Source: Bacillota bacterium
GTDB taxonomy: Bacteria; Bacillota_I; Bacilli_A; RFN20; CAG-826
DNA: 12,130 nt
Assembly: GCA_003501485.1 (NCBI GenBank)
Contig: DNPJ01000034.1
Location: 1 to 12,130 of the forward strand
Direction: 5' to 3'
Below the pieces are notes generated by a model. That model saw only the letters and a list, made by a program, of their open reading frames with translations. It ran no database searches and was not told the origin of the DNA. A program made the position numbers and the translations under genes. Positions 7,031 to 12,130 of the stretch are shown in pieces; within the stretch, counting starts at the first letter, position 1, and each line of letters starts with the position of its first letter.

Positions 7031-7779
7031 ACATTTTTGTTCTCTTTATTGAATATCTTATTAGTCAATCTTAAAAGATATGTTACCACAAAAGCGTTCA
7101 ATGGGACATTGATGAATATAATTACTGCTTGCGCAAAGAAAATTATCCAAAAATCAACTTCAAAAAAATATGCTTTCACTAATGAATTTAGAATTGTCAA
7201 AATAAAGATCTCTGAAATCAGACAAACAAATGAAACGTTCATGAATGTAGTTGCATTATCTTTATGTTTTCTTTTTAACAAAATAATAAATAAGTCAGTA
7301 AGACCTAATAAAGCAAAACTTGTAACGAAAACGATAATTTTTTCATATAACACAAATGTATGTGAGGAAATTGAATCATGCGTTAGCCCGTAAACAAGAA
7401 TAAATAACCATATAGCCAGTAAAATTGACGTGAAAACAATAAACATTATTTTTTCGCTTTTTATTTTCCTAAACAACTTAAATAGAAAGTATGGAACAAC
7501 TCCAAGAAGAAGATAAACTAAACTAATCCAAGGATTAATTGAATATCCTAAAGCATTGGGAACTAAAATTATCCCCAATATATCACTTGCCCCTCCAATA
7601 ATGCCACCATAAACAGGACCTAAAAAAATACTTGCAAAAATAATTAATGCCGGCCCAAGGGATATTCTTACAAAAGGGATAAATGGAATATTTTGTATTG
7701 AAAGAAATCGCGTACAAATTATTGCTAACGCTAATATCAAACCTGAAAGCGATATTTTATAAATAACATCAAGTTTCAT
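7027..7779 (-). CDS. folT: FolT-like ECF transporter S-component (probable folate uptake)
   Basis: A 250-aa membrane protein, the probable substrate-binding subunit of an ECF importer. Features of FolT-type S-components are visible: a first helix (9-27), then FVRISLGPALIIFASIFLGP (36-55), GGIIGGASDILG (58-69) and a C-terminal helix ending in NVPLNAFVVTYLLRL (224-238), where Pro and Asn are usual. About eight hydrophobic segments are present (9-27, 40-56, 57-73, 82-101, 110-130, 146-168, 179-200, 210-238), whereas ordinary FolT has about 175 aa and six helices; two extra helices seem inserted in the middle. Folate is inferred from the family motif and from folC, with which it overlaps by 4 bp. 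Another vitamin cannot be excluded. EcfA1/A2/T in the same run would energise it. Confidence 0.8.
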   Translation of the reverse strand: MKLDVIYKISLSGLILALAIICTRFLSIQNIPFIPFVRISLGPALIIFASIFLGPVYGGIIGGASDILGIILVPNALGYSINPWISLVYLLLGVVPYFLFKLFRKIKSEKIMFIVFTSILLAIWLFILVYGLTHDSISSHTFVLYEKIIVFVTSFALLGLTDLFIILLKRKHKDNATTFMNVSFVCLISEIFILTILNSLVKAYFFEVDFWIIFFAQAVIIFINVPLNAFVVTYLLRLTNKIFNKENKNV

Positions 7780-8990
7780 AATTTCATTTCTTTTCTAACC
7801 ATGCCAACAAAAGCCAAGGAACCTGTTACCAAAATTAAATCATCAGGAAATTGCAAAGATTTTTCTTTGATTAACGTCATGTAATTATCATTAAATTTGT
7901 AATCTCCTAAATATAAGAAATAATCATCTTGAGTTCTTGCTCTTTTATGATGAAAAGTTGTTAATGTGACATCGTTAGATATATTGCCGAGTTCAATGAG
8001 CATTGATTCAATATTTTTATCTTTAAATGCTGCGAAAATAACATGTATTGGTCTATTTTCGTTTTTTTCTAATGAAATAACTAAATTATGAATTCCATCA
8101 GGATTATGTGCCCCATCTAAAAGAATATTTCTGCCAATATATTCGAATCTGCATGGCAATAAATTGCATTTTAACCCTTTTTTAATCTTTTCTTCGCTAA
8201 CCGGTAAAAGATTAGATAATATTCTTGTTGCTTCTATGGCTAAAGATGCATTTGTAAGTTCATAGAAACTATTTGTGTTTAATTGAATATCTTTAATTGG
8301 AAGATAATCAAAATGATATTTTCCATCGACGAGATGTTCATTATAAAAATCATTTACAACATATAATTTAGAATTCATTGTTTTAGCGTATTCCTTTATC
8401 GCATACATTGCGCTTTCTTCAAGTTTCCCAACTAAAACTGGAACATTTTCTTTAATAATGCCTGCTTTGTTATAAGCAATTTCACTAATAGAACGTCCTA
8501 GATAAGCTGTATGTTCAAGGCTCACGTTACTAATAATAGATAATACTGGATTTATTACATTTGTAGCGTCGATGCTTCCGCCCATACCAACCTCAATAAT
8601 GACTAGATCAAGTTTTTGTTCACTAAAATATTGATAGGCTATAAAGGTTTGCATTTCAAATGATGAAAGATGAAATTTTTCAAAATCACTTTTATATTTT
8701 AAAAATAATCTTTCATATTCATTAAAAGGAATATTTTGTCCATTGATCTTGATCATTTCAGTTACATCAGTTAAATATGGCGAAGTATATAAGCCGACTT
8801 TATACCCATTTGTTAAATAAATGTTATACAAGTAATTAGCGGTACTTCCTTTTCCATTTGTTCCACTTATATGAATCGCTTTAGTGGTAAACGAAAAATT
8901 CGTATATTCTAAAAATTCATCATAATTATTTCTCTCATATGATGAATAATAATGGTCTAAAAAATATTGCTCTAGTTCTTCAATGCTCAT
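7776..8990 (-). CDS. folC: Folylpolyglutamate synthase (FolC; bifunctional with dihydrofolate synthase possible)
   Basis: A 404-aa cytoplasmic Mur-ligase-like enzyme adding glutamates to tetrahydrofolate, which retains folate in the cell and makes it a better cofactor. The P-loop is GTNGKGST (43-50), EVGMGGSIDATNV (133-145) is a family hallmark, H160 lies in SLEHTAYLG, NKAGIIK (174-180) holds K175 that is usually carbamylated, and DGAHNPDG (292-299) marks the C-terminal domain. Length is slightly below the usual 420-430. It overlaps smpB upstream and folT downstream by 4 bp each. With folate import next door and no folate biosynthesis genes visible, the polyglutamylation activity is the more likely need; dihydrofolate synthase activity cannot be judged from sequence alone. 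Confidence 0.94.
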   Translation of the reverse strand: MSIEELEQYFLDHYYSSYERNNYDEFLEYTNFSFTTKAIHISGTNGKGSTANYLYNIYLTNGYKVGLYTSPYLTDVTEMIKINGQNIPFNEYERLFLKYKSDFEKFHLSSFEMQTFIAYQYFSEQKLDLVIIEVGMGGSIDATNVINPVLSIISNVSLEHTAYLGRSISEIAYNKAGIIKENVPVLVGKLEESAMYAIKEYAKTMNSKLYVVNDFYNEHLVDGKYHFDYLPIKDIQLNTNSFYELTNASLAIEATRILSNLLPVSEEKIKKGLKCNLLPCRFEYIGRNILLDGAHNPDGIHNLVISLEKNENRPIHVIFAAFKDKNIESMLIELGNISNDVTLTTFHHKRARTQDDYFLYLGDYKFNDNYMTLIKEKSLQFPDDLILVTGSLAFVGMVRKEMKL

Positions 8991-9457
8991 AATATATCTT
9001 TACCATTGTTCTTTTTAATACGATCCATCATGCGTTTGTCATCTCGTTCTTTTATGACTTCGCGTTTATCATATTTCTTTTTTCCTTTTCCTAAGGCTAT
9101 TTCGACTTTTGCTTTCCCTTTTTTTAAATATATTTTTGTTGGAATAATAACAAAAGATTTTTCGATGGCTTTTCTTTCCATCTTAAATATTTCTAGCTTA
9201 TGAAGAAGAAGTTTTCTTGTTCTATTAGGATCATGATTAAAAATATTGCCTTGATCATAAGGAGCAATATGCATGTTTACTAAATACGCTTCTTGATTTC
9301 GTATGACAACATAAGAATCGTTCAGCGTCGCACCATTTTTTCTTAAAGATTTAATTTCTGTGCCTTTAAGTTCGATACCACATTCAATAAAATCTTCAAG
9401 AAAATAATTGAAGTATGCTTTTGAATTATTTACTAAGATTTTAATATGGTCGCTCAT
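8987..9457 (-). CDS. smpB: SsrA-binding protein SmpB
   Basis: A 156-aa cytoplasmic RNA-binding protein that delivers tmRNA to stalled ribosomes for trans-translation. It has the standard length and motifs: ELKGTEIKSLR (29-39), NHDPNRTRKLLLH (74-86) and the basic C-terminal tail beginning GKGKKKYDKRE (123-133), which folds into the mRNA channel. No tmRNA gene (ssrA), often found near smpB, is visible in this window. AAAGGAG lies just upstream of the ATG, and a likely promoter with a palindrome precedes it, making this the first gene of the overlapping run smpB-folC-folT-small protein-comEB-ecfA1-ecfA2-ecfT-truA. The TGA stop overlaps the folC ATG. Confidence 0.97.
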   Translation of the reverse strand: MSDHIKILVNNSKAYFNYFLEDFIECGIELKGTEIKSLRKNGATLNDSYVVIRNQEAYLVNMHIAPYDQGNIFNHDPNRTRKLLLHKLEIFKMERKAIEKSFVIIPTKIYLKKGKAKVEIALGKGKKKYDKREVIKERDDKRMMDRIKKNNGKDIL

Positions 9458-9479
9458 AAAACTCCTTTTTGCTTTTTAT

Positions 9480-9507
9480 ATTTTAACTTGTTAAAAGAAT
9501 ATTGTAA
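9480..9507 (-). promoter_or_regulatory. Likely promoter and palindrome upstream of smpB
   Basis: On the - strand, TTACAA (9502-9507) and TAAAAT (9480-9485) are separated by 16 bp, with the start expected about 15 nt before the smpB ATG. An inverted repeat, TTTTAAC-TT-GTTAAAA (9481-9496), covers the -10 box, a place where a repressor could bind, although AT-rich palindromes also arise by chance. No terminator separates this from the upstream gene, so read-through is also possible. Confidence 0.4.
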
Positions 9508-9524
9508 TTAAATCTTTATAGTTT

Positions 9525-10868
9525 TTATTTTTCAACATCACCGCTAGATGGGTTTGGTGTCGTTTGATTTGCAATTCTTTCATAATTTCTATATGAGCGA
9601 ATAATAACGCAAGAAGCAACTGTTGTTCCAAGCAATAAAAGTCCAATAACAAATGATGACCACGTATATGGCAATACTGAAAAAGTATACCCCTCTGGTA
9701 ATTTGCTATTTAAGACAATACTAATGGTAACAATAATAAACATTTTAATTGTCATAAATAATTCACTCATAAACGCGCCTGCATAAAGAGGAATTTTATA
9801 CTTATGTGAATTTGAATTATCTCTAAAATAACCACTTCCAAAAAATACAGCGTAAACGCACAACGAACCGTAAATAAATAATGTTAGGATTAAATTAATT
9901 CCTAAAAATACAAATAAAACTATGTCATTATTAGAAATAGTTGTAGATGTATTCAACGATGAAATAATATTTAAAAGCAAAGAACATGAGTTGTAAGAAA
10001 TATAATATGCATTGTTTTCATATGTATAATTCAAAATTAAAGTGCTTGAATGAAGATTATCAATTAAATAAACAACAAAAATTATAGACAAAGCCGATAA
10101 AATTTTCTCCATAAATAAACTGATTTTGTTTTTATCAAAAGCTTTAACACATTCAAAAGAAACCATAAGAAACAAAAGAAGACTGCACATCGATAAGAAA
10201 CTATTCATAAATGAAGATTTTTCAAAATATGTTAAAGAAGAACCATTCAAATGTTGAATTCCCATCAATGAAGAAACTGCGAATAGATTTGAAATAAACA
10301 CAATTATAAAATATCTGTATGAAGGAACTTTATCATTTGTTTTTAAAGCTTTAGACGCACTTATAATTCCTTTTATTCCAAAAATATAAGTTAATATAAT
10401 ATTCCCTAAAACCAAAACAAATGGAACAATTGTTTCAAAAAGAATAGAAATAAAATACCCAACATTGTTCATATCTAATTTTGAAACGATATTAGCGAAT
10501 TTTATCCAATTGGTCACCAAAAAATAATAAGAAAATCCAAATGATTGGTCTACGTTATTCGACGTGTTAGAAATATTTATATATTTTCCGAGAACAGCAA
10601 ATAAAGAAATTGATAATAAAACAATAATTGAAACCAAAAAAACTTTAGTAAATATATTGTCTAATTTGTTAACTGCCTTTGTATATCCAGTAAATTTTTC
10701 CTCACTTTTATGAGGAACTTTATATGCACAATTAGGGCATTTTTCAGCGTTTTTGTCTAATGGAGTTCCACATTTTGGGCATAAAATTTTTCCGTCTAAA
10801 CGCGTACCGCAGTTAATACAATATTTTGCATTATCAATGTTATCAAAGCCACATTTTTCACATTTCAT
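9525..10868 (-). CDS. Zinc-ribbon polytopic membrane protein of unknown function
   Basis: A 447-aa protein with a cytoplasmic zinc-binding head and a membrane body. Two zinc ribbons lie at the N-terminus: C3-C6 with C17-C20, and C30-C33 with C44-C47, each CxxC pair separated by 10 residues. A short linker follows, then about eight hydrophobic segments at 75-95, 140-168, 186-203, 225-243, 253-272, 315-345, 365-386 and 402-424, and a short polar tail. No catalytic motif is visible; double zinc ribbons fused to membrane segments are widespread in Bacillota and mostly uncharacterised. The ATG follows the TAG stop of the CDF gene with no gap, so the two are cotranscribed and probably coupled. That could mean a role in metal homeostasis, but this is inference. 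Loops of the body are rich in Asn and Ser. Confidence 0.85.
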   Translation of the reverse strand: MKCEKCGFDNIDNAKYCINCGTRLDGKILCPKCGTPLDKNAEKCPNCAYKVPHKSEEKFTGYTKAVNKLDNIFTKVFLVSIIVLLSISLFAVLGKYINISNTSNNVDQSFGFSYYFLVTNWIKFANIVSKLDMNNVGYFISILFETIVPFVLVLGNIILTYIFGIKGIISASKALKTNDKVPSYRYFIIVFISNLFAVSSLMGIQHLNGSSLTYFEKSSFMNSFLSMCSLLLFLMVSFECVKAFDKNKISLFMEKILSALSIIFVVYLIDNLHSSTLILNYTYENNAYYISYNSCSLLLNIISSLNTSTTISNNDIVLFVFLGINLILTLFIYGSLCVYAVFFGSGYFRDNSNSHKYKIPLYAGAFMSELFMTIKMFIIVTISIVLNSKLPEGYTFSVLPYTWSSFVIGLLLLGTTVASCVIIRSYRNYERIANQTTPNPSSGDVEK

Positions 10869-12044
10869 CTATTTTTCCACAAAAGGATGGTCGATATGAA
10901 TAACTGGACAAATCCTTTTCCTTTCGTTTTTATTAAGTAACTCACTTATTTTACTAGTAAGTTGGTTAAAATCAACCTTATCTTCATAAGGAACTAAAAC
11001 ATCAAATATAACATTGCATCTATTTTTTCCATGTACAACTCTAAAATCATGAAGTGATAATGATTGGTCAATTTCTTTTAAAGCGTTAATTGCTTTTTCT
11101 TTTAATCTAATTGTTTCCGGATTAGAAATATCAATTGGATCCATATGAATTGTTAGTTCAATACCGAATTTTCCTTTGATATCATTTTCTATTTTATCTA
11201 TAAGTTCATGTGATTCCATAACATCTACTTTCGAATCCACTTCAACATGAATTGACATGAATACTTTTGATGGGCCATAGTTATGCGCGAGTAAATCATG
11301 AACACCTAAAACGCCTTTATAAGAAAGAATAGTGTCCACAACTTTTTTAATATCTTCTTCCTTAACAGCTTCGCCCATAAGAGGACTCGATGTTTCGACA
11401 ATCATTTTGATACCTGAAAAAGCTACGAATAAAGCAATAACTATACCGACATAACCATCGATATTCCAAGAGAATAAATAGGAAAGCAATGCAGATATAA
11501 ATAATATTGTTGTTGCAATTGAATCTGTTAAAGAATCCATGCCTGTTGCTTTTAAGGCAACGCTATTAATAATTTTGCTAATTTTGAAATTAACTATAGC
11601 CTGAACAATCTTAATTAATATAGATACTCCTAATATAACTAAAGTTAGAATCGAATATGAGGCAACACTTCCGTCAACAATCTTTTCAATAGAGTTATAT
11701 AAAAGAAGCGCCGCTAAAGCGACAATAATTATGGAGACTATTAACCCTGCTATATATTCAAAACGTTGATGCCCAAATGGGTGTTTTTTATCAGCAGGCT
11801 TACTTGAAATCTTAAAGCCAACTAGAGTAACAATTGAACTTCCAAAATCCGATAAGTTATTAACTGAATCAGCGATAATTGAAACTGATTTAGAAAGAAT
11901 GCCAAACACCATTTTTAAAGTAAATAAAACTGAATTAGTGAAAATACCAAATATAGCTGCCAACTTCCCATGAGCGGCTCTTACTTTTTCATTTGATGTA
12001 TCTTTATAGTTTTTAATAAATATTTTTCTAAAAATTGTAATCAT
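10869..12044 (-). CDS. Cation diffusion facilitator, manganese-type metal site (MntE-like)
   Basis: A 391-aa membrane antiporter exporting divalent metal in exchange for protons. The N-terminal membrane domain (about 28-220) has six helices. In helix 2 the site is N62-x-x-x-D66 (SVNNLSD) and in helix 5 D170-x-x-x-D174 (MDSLTD); zinc exporters such as YiiP carry D and H at the first positions, while N/D plus D/D is typical of manganese exporters. KKHPFGHQRFE (86-96) is the usual loop after helix 2. The cytoplasmic part seems doubled: HDLLAHNYGPSKVFMSIHVE (249-268) and HDFRVVHGKNRCNVIFDV (332-349) begin two similar ferredoxin-like units. Position 12044 is the only ATG available (an in-frame TAA lies 8 codons upstream) yet has no Shine-Dalgarno. 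The zinc-ribbon gene follows directly. Confidence 0.93.
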   Translation of the reverse strand: MITIFRKIFIKNYKDTSNEKVRAAHGKLAAIFGIFTNSVLFTLKMVFGILSKSVSIIADSVNNLSDFGSSIVTLVGFKISSKPADKKHPFGHQRFEYIAGLIVSIIIVALAALLLYNSIEKIVDGSVASYSILTLVILGVSILIKIVQAIVNFKISKIINSVALKATGMDSLTDSIATTILFISALLSYLFSWNIDGYVGIVIALFVAFSGIKMIVETSSPLMGEAVKEEDIKKVVDTILSYKGVLGVHDLLAHNYGPSKVFMSIHVEVDSKVDVMESHELIDKIENDIKGKFGIELTIHMDPIDISNPETIRLKEKAINALKEIDQSLSLHDFRVVHGKNRCNVIFDVLVPYEDKVDFNQLTSKISELLNKNERKRICPVIHIDHPFVEK

Positions 12045-12050
12045 AACAAT

Positions 12051-12079
12051 AGAATAATTCTTTACTTAAGATTTTTGAA
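12051..12079 (-). promoter_or_regulatory. Possible promoter of the CDF gene, placed for a leaderless transcript
   Basis: On the - strand TTCAAA (12074-12079) and TATTCT (12051-12056) are 17 bp apart, each matching 4 of 6 consensus bases. Seven bases beyond the -10 box is the A of the CDF start codon at 12044, so transcription could begin at the ATG itself. This agrees with the lack of a ribosome binding site, but both boxes are weak. Confidence 0.35.
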
Positions 12080-12130
12080 TATTTTATTTGAGTATTTCGA
12101 TACTTCATTTTGGTTTTTTTTGATATTTTA

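Noticed and set aside
7037..7393. 118-codon + strand open frame opposite folT
   Set aside because: It is antisense to a gene with clear S-component motifs; the Lys/Ile/Thr-rich translation is what an antisense of a hydrophobic gene gives.
12091..12104. AGTAT-TTCG-ATACT hairpin with a nearby T-run as a + strand terminator or operator
   Set aside because: The stem is only 5 bp and the T-run starts 10 nt later; no + strand gene is visible to end here.

Overview
The window is AT-rich (roughly 30% GC by eye) and gene-dense. It looks like chromosomal DNA of a low-GC Bacillota lineage, probably a Bacilli/Erysipelotrichia/Mollicutes-related organism with a reduced genome. This rests on AGGAG-type ribosome binding sites, an ECF vitamin-transport module joined to truA, a YeeN-type YebC, and folate uptake. 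UGA is a true stop here: ecfT, the dCMP deaminase, folT, folC and smpB all end in TGA at normal family lengths, so this is not a code-4 Mycoplasma/Spiroplasma. The species cannot be named from the sequence.

Layout. One gene lies on the + strand at the left end: a 205-aa polytopic membrane protein (101-718) followed by a clean intrinsic terminator. Everything else is on the - strand. It converges on that gene and ends at an unusual 81-nt structured terminator (762-842) just after yebC. Reading in the - direction from the right edge, the order is: a cation diffusion facilitator with a manganese-type metal site (12044-10869); a zinc-ribbon polytopic membrane protein abutting it (10868-9525); then, after a likely promoter, a tightly overlapping run of smpB, folC, a folT-like S-component, a 51-aa single-pass membrane protein that is easily missed, a dCMP deaminase gene, ecfA1, ecfA2, ecfT and truA. 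After a 48-bp gap with a tandem repeat come a DUF234-type P-loop ATPase (3021-1621) and, behind its own -10 box, yebC (1561-854).

How the genes work together. FolT should capture folate, and EcfA1/EcfA2/EcfT are the shared energising module that drives uptake. FolC traps imported folate by polyglutamylation, and the dCMP deaminase makes dUMP, which thymidylate synthase methylates with methylene-tetrahydrofolate. SmpB (ribosome rescue), TruA (tRNA pseudouridylation) and YebC (translation/transcription factor family) add a translation theme. Most junctions overlap by 4 to 14 bp, which implies translational coupling.

No rRNA, tRNA, CRISPR, insertion sequence or phage gene was seen, and no stretch over 300 bases lacks a gene. 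I found no convincing new multi-gene system. The best leads are the coupled 51-aa membrane protein, the structured yebC terminator, the possible leaderless CDF gene, and the ATPase behind its 15-bp tandem repeat.
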